A stretch of DNA of 64,000 bases from Corticium candelabrum (lineage: Eukaryota > Porifera > Homoscleromorpha > Homosclerophorida > Plakinidae): contig NC_085087.1 in assembly GCF_963422355.1 (NCBI RefSeq), positions 4,797,509 to 4,861,508 on the forward strand. The letters are read 5' to 3'. Positions 1 to 12,464 of this stretch are shown piece by piece (the first letter of the stretch is position 1; every line of letters begins with the position of its first letter). Made by a program: the position numbers and the translations under genes. The notes below the pieces were generated by a model. That model was not told the DNA's origin. It saw nothing but the letters and a program-made list of their open reading frames with translations, and made no database searches.

Positions 1-53
1 ACTCTCTTACAAAATTTTGCAAATGCAGGCGAAGAATGCGCATGACGACTCAC

Positions 54-167
54 CTTTGCTATCAGTTTGACAAAGTACTGTTTGCTCACTAGCGACTGAC
101 TCCATAATAGCGACTACAATAGATACCCGAAAGACAAATAGACGAAAGTCAAGTGCTTGTCAAACAT
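54..167 (-). pseudogene. Unit 1: signal-peptide exon of an IgSF receptor, frameshifted
   Basis: This is the first coding exon of another family member; the rest lies beyond the left edge. ATG is at 167-165 and the exon ends at a GT donor (gtgag) below 54. Full copies elsewhere (units A, A2, B, C, E, F) are exactly 115 nt; this one is 114 nt because one base is missing in the run around 147-150. The reading frame therefore breaks inside the hydrophobic core of the signal peptide and meets a stop. Either the gene is dead or it uses another start that cannot be seen here. Confidence 0.7.
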
Positions 168-677
168 TGCTGATTCTGAACATACTGTAGGTACAACATG
201 GCTGATAACCATATTACTGCAATTCTCCATACTTTACAAAGAGAGAATTTCTTACTCTAGCAAGGCACAACAAAATTGTGAGAAGGATTTCAATCTCGCC
301 GCCAATAGTCACATTTATCAGCACAAACTATAGGTCTTTGTCTCTTTGCGCGAGTGACACGAACGTGGGGTGATGTTTGTAAAGCACATTACATTTCAAA
401 TATCCCGTACGTTATGTCAATATTTTTAGCTATTGATATTGTTTCTACGGTAGTTCATTAAGGTAAGATTAGTTTTCCTCTATTCGAGAAAATAGGTGCC
501 GGCTAGGCTATGCTTTGCTGCGCTACCGCTTGTATACAGTAAACTCTAAATACTATGTTTTTATCGACTCAATGCAGTTGCACGATACCCTAGCTAGTTA
601 CATACATGCTGTTCTAGCAGTTCTGGTCAAATTATATCATGTGATATTGCAACCATCGGATCATTTATGTAAACAAG

Positions 678-700
678 ACGTATATATAGAGTCTGGGGAG
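678..700 (-). promoter_or_regulatory. Candidate TATA-type core promoter of unit 1
   Basis: On the minus strand a CTCCCCAGACT block is followed at once by a TATATATA run (681-688), about 510 bp upstream of the signal-peptide ATG. The same block sits at the same distance before units A, B, C, E and F and, displaced by a LINE, before unit G. Conservation at a fixed spacing supports a promoter element. No transcript start is visible. Confidence 0.35.
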
Positions 701-1439
701 CAAGGCAATTGCAACATTTTATTTAGGAAATACTTAACTAATTCAAAATTAAAATTTCTATGTATAAAAAATCACACCATGCCGAGGGATAAAGGACAAC
801 TGCTAGTTGTGGTCGGTACTAAGAAGGTAAACAATTGCAGAAGTTAGGTGTATTTTTGTTTAACACGCGTAGAAATGCGTTAGGTAAGTGTCTGTTTAAT
901 CAATAAGGTAATCTATAGTTAATTACCAAGCAAATAATTCTAAGTAAAATTTATAAGCTTTGATTTTTATTTCTACATACTAGTAGCTGCATTTTCTTAA
1001 ACTTTTGTTGACGTCATTTATGATTTAAAATCCAATATATTGTATCTGTCACGCTTACAATCGTCTTAGTTACGTATGACATTATCTGCATGTTGTTGCC
1101 TTAATCTAATTATAGATTTTAGGTCACCAGTATGGCTTGTCTTGCGGATTGCAAATTCTAGCGCTGTCGATATTTGTCACACAAAAGGACAGTTGGCACA
1201 GCAAAATACAGACGGATTCAACAATGAGCGCTGTAGTCCAAAGTTTTACATTTAGATCAATAATAGCAAAGTTATAAGTGGTATTTGCTAAAATTGTGAA
1301 TATTAATATAAATGAAATGATCTAATTTTTGTAGGTGTCACGTAGTTCAAACTCGTTCTTGTGTGATGTTGTAACTAAAAACATTATTGTCGATTTGAGA
1401 CATTTCACGTAAGAATTTGTTTCTGATTGGGTTTTATAA

Positions 1440-1826
1440 TAATATATTTCACTTCGTACCAACGGGTACAGCCTCTCAGAAATGAGAGAAATATACATAC
1501 AAACACACACATACACGTAGACACCTCGAAAAAACAGACAGCTAAGTATATAACGTGAACGTAATTCCTTCAGCGAGATGGCAAAAAAATTGGTATGCAC
1601 ATCTACCACGGGCAAGTTATCTTTATAGACTCTCCACGATAGTCCTCTAACTAGGTCATTTCTAGAGTCTAGTGACCGTTTCAACGATAAAGCTTGTACT
1701 GTTCGAATCTTCACTGACGCATTGACCATCCAGTTACCTAGGCGCTGATACAGTAAGTCTCTCCATCGAAGACCAAGTCCCCGTCGAATACCTTTCCTAA
1801 ATATGGCGGCAACTGTCATTCACAAT
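1440..1826 (-). repeat. ~390-bp insertion shared by three spacers
   Basis: Comparison with spacers lacking it (around 7195 and 21370) shows extra DNA between a TTTTAT left flank and a TTATTTCC right flank, consistent with a short (about 4-bp TTAT) target duplication. Copies lie at about 26445-26845 and 42525-42925. No terminal inverted repeats or poly-A tail were seen. The minus strand is open for 165 codons here (1322-1819, partly outside the insert) but shorter in the other copies, and no family was recognised. Confidence 0.5.
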
Positions 1827-2829
1827 TATTTCCAGGCAAGTATTCTCTACATAATAATAATGTGACGTATCGTTCGCAGAGTGATTTCGACTTGTAACTT
1901 TTCATATAATTAGCGCTTGCAATGACTTCGTACACTCCACTGTCTGATTGCTGCACGTTTGGTATTATTGAAAATTGACTAATGCCTTGTCAAAGTGACA
2001 AAATCGAAGTTCATAATATGATTAAATTAAAATGCATTTTATGTTTATTGTACACGTGACTGACACAGTGATCTCTGCTCAGACTCAATATCAATGGTTC
2101 TGTGAAGCTGTAGAAACATCGGTTGCTTAGATGTATATATTTGTTGTTGAAAGTTATAGATTGCTATTATTTTAGCAGTTCCAGCCAAAATAATTTTAAC
2201 ATTTAAAATTATATACGATATTTCATTTGACAAACGGATGATCTCTATCAGTCATGTGAGCATCAGACAAGGTTTCACGTCTGTTGTTGTTGTGGTCGAT
2301 ACCAACAAATTATAGACCAGTATATATATAATTAAGTGTCCTTACGTGAAATGATTTTGCTATTAAATCGTCTGTATAACATTGCAACATTAACTAGTCG
2401 ATTACCAGTTAACTATTTGAAATTAAAGTTTTACAAAAATTTAATTTGAATTTTCACATAACTGCATTTACTCGTTTTTTTGCAAATTCTTTTTATAAAT
2501 AATGTCTGATCTCTAAGAAATATGCGAATTGTTATGTCCCTGCTTTATGTTTATTGTTAATAACTTAATTATTCTGACATTATTTCTATGTTTCTGCTTA
2601 AATTGTCTTTTAGATCTTACGTACGTAAATTTCAATCGGTCCAAGCTCCTAATTTGTATTACATGTAAATTTTTCTATATTTTTGCAAAAATGCATTTAA
2701 TCATTTTATACTTCACTTCCGATACAGCCTAAGCTGAAAAAGGTCTGCACTAGTTAAACGGGTTTTGTCATCCAATGAAGTTGAAGTGCAAACAACTGTA
2801 GCAACAACATTGTTGCGCCAATTGAAGAA

Positions 2830-5800
2830 TTAAACTGCAGCTCCGTAGGCTGGATTTTCTTGAATAGCAAAATCGGATGGTTCAACATAAGATGACTCCA
2901 GTCTCACTTGCCTTACTTGATCGTCATTAGGTATGTATTCATAGACATTGCTAGACTCCTCATTCGTTGGATTCGATGACTTCACTCCTCCATCACTAAA
3001 CATAATTTTAGTTAGTATACGTTGTAACTAGTTAATTATATATTGTAACTAGGTAATTGTATATTTTAACTAATTAAAATATATTGCAACTACACAATTG
3101 TGTTATTTCAATAGTAACATGATAATTATTTTATGTAAAATATGCATTTCAAATTAAACAAGAAATCATATATAGAAACAGATCTTTGAAATACACCTTA
3201 TTATAGAAACGGATTTTTATGGATAAAGGAAAGGACATCGATCGGTTAAGTCTAAATCTTAAGACTGATTCTTTGCAAACGTTTGCAGCTGGAGATCGCT
3301 TCACCACCACTGAGAGGCTATAAAGACGTTTCCTACACAAACTCGAATGGCCTTTGTTGTGTAGTGGCGGAGTATCAACTTTGCTATCGAATGAAGTACA
3401 AAAATCCGATTGATCTAGACGAAACCATGACTTCAATTTTGCTGCAGGTGACGGTTTCTATAAACACGTTATACGCATCTGTAAGAAACTAGCACGAAGC
3501 CTCTAGAATTAACCAGGTTATGACGAATGCCGAACGCAATTGTCAACAACATAATTATATCGTATGCCTGTACTGCAAATGCATCTTGGAGTGCCGCCAA
3601 TCTCAACGGATCCATAATCGTTTCCTCGAAAGAAAACATATCGTCTGGCTGTTAATCAGGTAACTTTGACGCGGCTCTATGTTGGGCTGCGCTACGAAAA
3701 CGTTGTACGCCTGCTGTACGAGTTATGAGCCATGATTCATGGACCGATGATAAAAAGACTTGGGTTTTAGGCAACTCTCTTTGGATATCTATATATACTT
3801 AGATGCTTTTCATCAAACAATAGTTTCTGATTCTATCAATAATTAATTAAAACAATATTTTTAATAAATTAATTATTTGAAAAATATGTGTAAATACTTT
3901 GAATGTTGACTTGTTGCTTTGTGTGATGTGTTCTCTAATCCAAAAATGTATGAAAATATGTTAACAAAGCTTACATGCATGCAGAATACCACAACTTACT
4001 TCTAACATAAAATATGATAAGACAGAGAAAAAATATGACCGCCACGATAATAAACATAGAAATAATTACATACGCCCAAATTGGAAATCCTGAAGAGGCA
4101 ATATTTTAAAAATATTAGTACAGCAAAAATTTGGTCATACATGGTTACCTGATGAGTTTGTATTGCTCTCTTCTTCTGAAGTACTTTGTGTCGTTGCACC
4201 GATCAAATTTGAAGAAACAGGAGATGATTCTGACGGTGTGAGAGTACCGAACGTATTTGAAGTACCAACAGTAGGAGTATTTAATTTAACGTTTTGAGGA
4301 TTTAGAGTGCCTGCGATGTGTAAACGAATATTTCAATTATGAGTTCTTCGTTCATGTCCAGTATTTAGTGTAAAGTCAACTAACTTTGAAAGTTTGGAAC
4401 ACTAATGGTTACATTTGATTGTCCAAAACAGTTTTGTGCCACCACAGTAACTTTTTCGGCATCTTTGACGTTTTCATGGTCGAAGAAGATGCAGTTCTCG
4501 TCTATTTCAACAGAACTGTTAACGATTTTGTTGGCTTGTTGATCCTTTTTGAGAGAAGGCTTGGGAATTCCGGTAACATTAAAACAAGCTTTCACACGAG
4601 AATTAGATTTCCTCAGAATAACGGATCGTTCTGAGATTGTGGGAAGATCTGTATATGTACAAAAATTAAATTCCATTACCAATAAATAGAAAGAAAAAAT
4701 ATATTTAATCAGGGGCGTATCTCAGACGGTTATCTGAGGGCACAACGTCTAGCCAAACATTAATATCATAATAGCAGCAGAAGTTATTTGCACGAAATTA
4801 TCACGCAATTTGCATGCCTAATTTGGACCATGATTTAATCTATTAAGAATTAGCAAAGAAAATCAGGGTTATATTAATAAACATGTAGATGTAATTTGAG
4901 GGTTTTTATTTAACATTAAAAACAATAGAAAAATTTTAAAATGTTTTTGAACAAACACCTTGCAATATAATTTAGCATGCATTTCTAGAAAATAGCATTT
5001 AAAATGAATGATAAAACATAAAACTGTGCACTGAGACGTTAGTATTCAATTTTTTACTGCGATGGAATATTTAGTTTTATCGGAGCACTGCCTAGGACTA
5101 TAAAATCAATCAAATAATGGTAGCCGTAGCAAACGTGTATCAAGAACGTGCATGCATGACATCCGGGTGCCAATAGGATCGATTTTAGTGCATTCTGAAA
5201 ACCTTTTGAGGTACGTCTTGAATAAATTAGAATAATATACATAACAGTGAGAGTTAACTTAGTTATACTTTTTTAATTATTAAACTGTTTCAATCTATAA
5301 ATTTTGTACTTATTAATTATTTATTGCTTTAGTTATAATTTAGCTTACCACCGACATGTAAAATCGCCGTTTTTGAATGAAATCTCGTAGAATTAGGTAG
5401 CACAACTGTATATCTTAGGTGCACACCATCGTATTCCTCTGTAACACCCTTTACTTTGAGTTCTCTGTAAAACATTTTGAAGATTGTCCGATATTCTTTT
5501 CCATTTGACGTTTTGACAGCTTTTAGCCACTGATAGGTAAAATTAGTTCCAAGGGCGTTGACAGTCCAACTGTATTTTGAAGGCGGTACAAACTTCTTTG
5601 AATTTCCCTTTTTTTGGAATTTATGTGGCAGGAATTTGATCTCTGATCCAACAAGACTGTACAGCGTAATATTTTTCTCGTACAGCAAGACACCTATACA
5701 GAAACCAGCTGATCAATACTAGTTAAGTATCAAGTCAGTAACTTCCTAATTAATGCACGCTGTAGTCTCACTCTCTTACAAAATTTTACAAACGCAGGCC

Positions 5801-5937
5801 AAGCATGCGCATGACGATTTACCTTTGCCATCAGTTTGACAAAGTACTCTTTGCTCACTAGCGACTGACTCCAAAATAGCGACAACAATGGATACCCGAA
5901 AGACAAATAGATAAAAGGTTAAGTGCTTGTTGAGCAT
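2830..5937 (-). CDS. Unit A: two-Ig transmembrane receptor, YEYI/NPxY tail
   Basis: Predicted cell-surface adhesion/recognition receptor. Exons on the minus strand: signal peptide 5823-5937, Ig1 5349-5693, Ig2 4385-4648, Ser/Thr-rich stalk 4149-4310, TM 4000-4089 and a 37-nt juxtamembrane exon 3898-3934. Tail exons start near 3648 (frame beginning PDDMFSF) and 3441 (frame containing KSWFRLDQSDF). The last exon is 2830-2995, carrying YEYI, SSYVEP and a C-terminal NPAY (NPxY-type). Extracellular exons are open and phase-consistent (all phase 1). Ig1 has no cysteine; Ig2 has the B-strand Cys (VKACF) but Val where the F-strand Cys should be, with a Cys five residues on (QNCFG). The 3' boundaries of the middle tail exons are unresolved. 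Start chosen at the inner ATG (5937); an in-frame ATG at 5997 is also possible. Possibly functional. Confidence 0.65.
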
Positions 5938-5997
5938 TGCTGAGTCTAAACCTAATATAGGTACAACATGGCTGATAGCCGTACTACAATTCACCAT

Positions 5998-8219
5998 ACT
6001 TTACAAAGAGAGAACTCTTACTTTAATATGGCACAACAAAATTGTGATAAACTTTTTTCAATCTCAACGCCAATAGTCACATTTATCAGCACAGACTGCA
6101 GGTCTTTGTGTCCTTGCGCGAGTGAGACGAATGTGGCGTGACATGTGTAAATCCCACCACCTTTCAAGTATCCCGTATGTACATGTCAATATTTCTATTG
6201 ATATTATTTCTACGGTAATTCGTTAGGGTAAGATTAGTTTGCTTGTAGTCAAGAAAATAGGTAACGGCTAGGATAGTGCTTTGCTGCGCTACTGCTGTTA
6301 TACAGTAAACTCTAGATACCGTGTTCTTTTATCGACTCAATGCAGTTGTGCGATGCAATATCTAGTTACATACATAGTGTTCTAGCAGTTCTGGTCAAAT
6401 TATTGTATGTGATATTGCAATCATCGGATTGTTGACGTAAACAAGATGTATATATACAGTCTGGGGAGTAAGACAAGTCTAAACATTTTATTTACAAAAT
6501 ACTTAACTAATTCAAAAATTGAAATTTACATGTATAAACAATTACATCATGTCGAGGGATAAAGAGCAACTGCTTGCAGTGGTCTGTACAAAGAAGGTAA
6601 ACAATTACAACTGTTAGGTGTATTTTAATTTACCACACTTAGAAATGCGCTAGCTAAAGTGTCTGATTAATCAACAATGTAATCTATAGTTACTTACCAA
6701 GGAAACGATTCTCAATCAAATTTAAAAACTTTGATTTAATTTGCACATAATAGTAGCTGCATTCTCTTAAATTTTTGTAAATGCCATTTATGATTTAATA
6801 TCCAATATATCCTATCTGTCAGCTTACAATAGTGTTAGTTTTGTATGACAGTATCTGCATTTTGCTGCATTAATCTAATATTAGGTTTTAGGTCACCAGC
6901 ATGCCTTATCCTGCGAGATTGCAAATTCTAGCGTTATCGATTTTTGTCAGACAAAAGGACAGTCGGCACAGCAAAATACAGACAGAAGCGACAATGAGTA
7001 CTGTTGTCGAAACTTTTATATTTAGATCAATAATAGAAAGTTATAAGTGATATTTTGCAAAATTAGTAAATATTGGTATAAATGAAATGCTCTAATATTT
7101 GTAGGTATCACGTTGTTCAAACTCGTTCTTGTGTGATGGTGTAACTAAAAACATTATTGTCGATCTGCGATATTTTACGTAAGAATTTGCTTTCTGGTAC
7201 GATTATATTTCCAGGCAAGCATTCTGTACATTAATGTGACGTATCAGTGGCAGAGAAATTTAGACTTGGAACTTTCCATATACCTAAAGCTTGCAATGAC
7301 ATCGTTCACTCAACTGTCTGATTACTGTACGTTTGGTTTGATGAGAAATTGACACGATTATACACATGACCTAATGACTTGTCAATGTGTTAAAATCGTA
7401 GTTCATCATGTCATTAAGTTACATTGCATTGTATGATTATTGCACTCGTGACTGACACTGTGATCTCTGATAACACTCAACATTAGTGTGTTTTGTAAGG
7501 CGGTAGATCATCGGTTGCTTAGATGTATATAAGAGTAATTGATTGCTACTGTTTAACAGTTCTAATCAAATAATTTTAACATATAAAATTATATACGATA
7601 TTTTAGTTGACAAATAGATGATCAATATCATTTATGCGAGCATCAGACAACGTTTCATGTCTGTTGTTGTGGTTGGTAGCAACAAGGTATAGACGAGTAT
7701 ATATCAATTATGTATCCTTCGAGTGCGTGAAATGCGCTCCTTTAAAATCGTCTGTAACATTGCAACATTAACTAGTCGATTACCAAGTAACTATTTGAAA
7801 TCAAACTTGACAAAGATCTAATTTGAATTTGCACATAAATGCACTTTTGCTGTTTTTTTTTTGCTAATTTTATTATAAATAATGTCTAATCTTTAAGAAA
7901 TATGTGAATCGTTATGTCCCTGCTTCATGCTTATTGTTAATCGGTTAATTATTCGGACGTTATTTCTATGTTTCTGATTAAATTGTCTTTTAGATTGTAG
8001 GTATGTAGATTTCAATCGGTGCAAGCTCTTAATTTGCATTACATGTAAATTTTTCTGTTTTTGCAAATTTTCTTGGAATCATTTTCTACCTCACTTCCGT
8101 TACAGCCTAAGCTGAAACAGGTCTACACTAGCTCCTTTAAAGCTAAGCGGGTGTTTGTCGTCCAGTGATGTTGAAGTGCAAACATATGTAGCACAAACAT
8201 TGTTGCGCCAACTTAAGAA
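5998..8219. other. Intergenic spacer between units A2 and A
   Basis: Spacer homologous to the other inter-unit spacers but without the ~390-bp insertion (the empty site is near 7195-7210). No open frame conserved with the paralogous spacers and no RNA gene recognised. Confidence 0.6.
6446..6475 (-). promoter_or_regulatory. Candidate TATA-type core promoter of unit A
   Basis: Minus-strand CTCCCCAGACT-like block followed by TATATATA (6449-6456), about 515 bp upstream of the unit A ATG, matching the positions seen before the other units. Confidence 0.35.
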
Positions 8220-11200
8220 TTATACTGTAGTTCTGTAGGCTGGATTTTCTTGAATAGCAAAATCGGATGATTTAACATAAGATGAATCCAGTCTCACTTG
8301 CCTCACTTGATCTTCATTAGGTATGTATCCATAGACATAGATAGACTCCTCATTCGTTGGATTTGATGACTTCACCGCTGCCTCACTAAAAATAGTTTTA
8401 GTTAGTATATATTGTAAATAGTTAATTATTTATTGCAACTAGTTAATTATATATTGTAAATAGTCAATTATGTTACTTCAATAATAACATAATAGTTATT
8501 TTATATAAAATATGCATTTTAACTTAAGCTAGAAAGCATATATAGAAACAAATTATTGGAATACACCTTCTTATAGAGATGTAATTTATGGATATAGAAA
8601 ATGACATCAATCTTGTAAATAAATCTTTGCAAACGTTTGCAGCTGGAGATCGCTTTATTACTGGGAGGCTATCAAGACTATACAAACTCGAATTATCTTT
8701 AGAATTTAGTGACGGAGTATCAAATTTGCTATCGAATGAAGTCCAAAAATCCGATTGATCTAGACAAAACCATGACTTAAATTTAGCTGCAGGTGACGGT
8801 TTGCATGAACACTATATATTTTCTGTAAAAAACTTGCACGAAGCCACAAAAATTAACCAGGTCATGTCGAACGCCGCACGCAATTTTCAACTACATAGAT
8901 CGCACGCCTGTTTCGCAAATGCATCATGGAATGCTGCCAATCTCAACGGATCCATGACCGTTTCCTCGAAAGAAAACATATCGTCTGGCTGTTAACAAGG
9001 TAACTTTGATACAGCTATAAGTTGGGCTGCGCTACGAAAACTTTGTGCTTGTTTTACGAGTTAGGAGACATGTTTGCTCGAGCGATGATGAAAATACAGC
9101 TCTCTTTGAATATCTATATATCATTATATGCTGTTTCTCAAAAACAATAGGTTCTGATTCTATCAATAATATACTAAAACACTGTTTTTAATATAGCAAT
9201 TATTTGGCAAATATTTTTAAGTAATTTGAATGTTGACTTGTTGCTTTTTGTGATGTGTTCTCTAATCCTACAATGTACGACAACACGTAAATATAGCGTG
9301 CATGCATGCAGAATACCACCACTTACTTCTAACATAAAATATAATAAGACAGAGAAAAAATACGACCGCCGCAATACTGAAAATAGTAATAAATGCATAT
9401 GCCCATATTGGAAATCCTAAAGAAAAATGTATTAAAAATATTAGTACAGCAAAAATTTAGTCATACGTTGTTATCTGATGTAGGGGTATAGATCTCTTCT
9501 TCTGCAGTAGTTTTTGTCGTTGCACCGTTCAAATATGAAGAAACAGGAGATGATTCTGACTGTTTGAGAGTACCGATCGCATTTGAGGTACTGACAGGTT
9601 GAGTATTTTATTTAACGTTTTGATGATTTCGAGTACCTGCAATGTGCAAACGAATACTTTAGTTATGGGTTGTTAGTTCATGTCAATTCTTTAGTGTAAA
9701 GACAACTAACTTTGAAATTTTGGAAAAATAACCATAACATTGATTGTCCAAAGCAGTTTTCTGCTGCCACAGTAACGTTTTCCGCACCTTTGACGTTTTC
9801 AGGCACGAAGTAGCCGCAGTTTTCGTCTATTTCAACAGAACTGTTGACGATTTTGTTGGCCTGTTGATCAAATTTTAGAGAAGGCTTTGGACTTTCCGTA
9901 ACACTGAAACAAGCTTTTCCACGAGAATTTGATTTACTCAGAATAATGATTGATTGTTCTCAGATTGTGGGAAGATCCATATATGTGCAAACATTATATT
10001 CTATTACTAATTACTAGTAAGACAAAATATATTTATTCAGGGGCGTATTTGATATGGTCATCAGAGGGATTTATAACACAAGCCAAACGATAGCACCGTT
10101 AACTAGTGCAACGGAAGTTCGAAATCAACTTATTTGCTTAAAATTATTACACAATTTGCATGCCTAATCTAGACCATAATTTTAACTATTAATAATTATA
10201 AAGAAAACCTTAAATATATTAATTTATTAAACAGTTTATAGTAATAGCAATATAGATAAAATTACGGTTTATTTATTTAACACTATAAAGAGCAGAATAA
10301 TTTTTAGTTAAAGTATGTTAGAAGAAAACAGCCTGCAATATAAGTTTGCATGTCTAGAAAACAGTTACATAATAAATGGTAAAACAGAAACCGTGCAATG
10401 AGACGGATTTTTTTGAGTTGGAATATTTGGTGTCATCGTATTAGTGCCCACCACTACAAAAGCAATCAAAAGATAGTATCCGTAGCAAACGTGTATCAAG
10501 AACGTGCATGCTGCATTACGTGACGTCTGGGTAAAGCACTGCCAAAAAGATCCTTTTTCGTGCTTTCTGGAAACCCTTTAAGATACGTCTCTGATAACTT
10601 AGGAAAATATACATAACAGTGGGAGTTAATGTAGTTATTCTATTTTAAATATTAAAGTATTTCAGTGTATAAATTAATCATTTATTAATTATTTATTGCT
10701 TTTACTTATAATTTAGCTTACCACCGACACGTAAAGTCGCCGTTTTTGAATGAAAGCTCGTAGAATTACGTAGCGCAGCTGTATGTCTTAGACTCACACC
10801 ATCGTATTTCTCTGTAATGCCATTTAGTCTGAGCTTGCTGTAAAACATCTTGAAGATTGTCCAATATTTTTCCGCTTAACGTTTTGACTGCTCTTTGCCA
10901 CTGATAGGTAAAATTTGCTTTAAAAGCGTTGACGGTCCAAATGTATTTTGAAGACGGTAACTTGATTTTATTTCCTTGTATTCGGATTAGCTGTGGTACG
11001 AATGCGATATCTGATCCAACAAGACTCTACAGCGTAAAATTTTATTCGTACAGCAAGACATATGTACAGAAACCAGCTGATCAATACCAGTTAAGTATAA
11101 AGTTAGTAACTTCCTAATTAATAAACGCTGCAGTCTCACTCTCTTAGAAAATTTTACAAATGCATGCCAAGCATGCGCATGACGATTTACCTTTGCTATC

Positions 11201-11305
11201 AGTTCGACAAAGTACTGTTTGCTCACTAGCGAACGATTCCAAAATAGCGACAACAATTGATACCCGAAAGGCAAATAGATGAAAGGTCAAGAAATTGTCG
11301 AGCAT
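8220..11305 (-). pseudogene. Unit A2: decayed two-Ig receptor
   Basis: Same exon order as unit A. The signal-peptide exon 11191-11305 (115 nt) and TM exon 9327-9416 (90 nt) are open, and the last exon 8220-8385 keeps the tyrosine-rich tail frame. Ig1 (about 10722-11061) has lost its acceptor AG (GTATAG became CATAT), has a stop a few codons in and a frameshift in the middle. Ig2 (about 9713-9975) has a stop after PTI, has lost the ACAG acceptor used by its relatives, and carries an indel near its 3' end. The intact end exons next to dead Ig exons suggest decay began in the ectodomain. Confidence 0.75.
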
Positions 11306-11925
11306 TGCTGAGTCTGAACTAATACCCATAATACTACCATTCACCATACTTTACAAAGATAGAACTTCTTACTCTAGCAAAGCTCAACACAATTGTGATA
11401 AAATTGTTCAATCTCACTACCAATAGTCACATTTATCAGCACAGACTGTAGCTCTTTGTGTCTTTGCGCGAGCGGCACGAATGTGGCCTGACATCTGCAA
11501 AGCAAACCATCTTTCAAATATCCCGTACATACATATCAGTTATGTCTGTTGACATTGTTTGTACGATAAATGACGTTATTAAATTATAATTAGTTTACTT
11601 CTAATTAAGAAAATAATTATCAAATTACCGGCCAGGTCAATTCTTGGCAACTTTACTTCTTGTGTTTGCCACAGACAAACAATGCATATACCGTTCTAGC
11701 GATTCAAACACAATTGGGTGATACTTTTTTTAATAATTATTTGAAAGTTTGAATCAAATTGTATGTTATTAGGTAAACTGATAATCTATTCTTGACGTCA
11801 GGGCATTGGCATAACAAAAATTTAAGGTCTGGGGAGCTCCATCTTAATGCTTAAAGTAAATTAATTAATTAAACTGGAAAATCTGTCGCTCAATTGCAAG
11901 CAATGCGAATCTTACAGCTATATAT

Positions 11926-11928
<3 letters not shown>

Positions 11929-11992
<64 letters not shown>
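11929..11992. repeat. (AT)n microsatellite
   Basis: Uninterrupted AT dinucleotide run of about 64 bp. Confidence 0.95.
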
Positions 11993-11994
<2 letters not shown>

Positions 11995-12169
11995 GTTTTG
12001 TAGCTTATACATTTCTTTGCAAAATATGCTAATATAATTTACTTGAAAAAGGTACAACACGGTTGCTATGGCAACGTATTACTATTGAAATAAGAAGACG
12101 TAGTAAGTGTTTGACTCAGCGTAATATGAATCAAGTTTTAGGAGTTTTACTCTATAGCCTCTTGCTTGC

Positions 12170-12360
<191 letters not shown>

Positions 12361-12464
12361 AAACGCAGAGCTTCGACGTCCCGCATCAAGCGTGCGCACC
12401 TTCAAACTTCTACGATTGCATTTAACATTCGTTATACAGCTAACTAAACACCGCTCTTAGCTCA

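Larger units (their letters stand above)
240..2829. other. Intergenic spacer between unit A 3' end and unit 1 5' end
   Basis: This is non-coding spacer, homologous to 5998-8219, 20248-22405, 25233-27842 and 30081-32247. Open frames inside it, such as 515-847 on the plus strand, are broken in the paralogous spacers, so I treat them as chance. It contains the promoter-like block near 690 and a ~390-bp insertion at about 1440-1826. No RNA gene was recognised. Confidence 0.6.

Noticed and set aside
491..522. ITAM reading of the last two unit B tyrosines (protein residues 494 and 516)
   Set aside because: Spacing of 18 residues between YAEL and YASI exceeds the 6-12 of a classic ITAM, so they are called separate ITIM-like sites. 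The coordinates given here are residue numbers in the protein encoded at 17181-20184.
515..847. 110-codon plus-strand frame in the first spacer
   Set aside because: Frame is broken in the homologous spacers at about 6280, 20500, 25530 and 35400; no recognised domain.
1322..1819. 165-codon minus-strand frame
   Set aside because: Spans an insertion boundary, and the copies at 26.4 kb and 42.5 kb are broken; no family recognised. Described instead as a repeat.
4672..4680. Apparent loss of the Ig2 splice acceptor in unit A (TAATGG for TAATAG), and likewise in D
   Set aside because: Alignment with unit X and phase analysis show that the ATACAG acceptor 24 nt downstream is in frame and intact, so this is not counted as a lesion.
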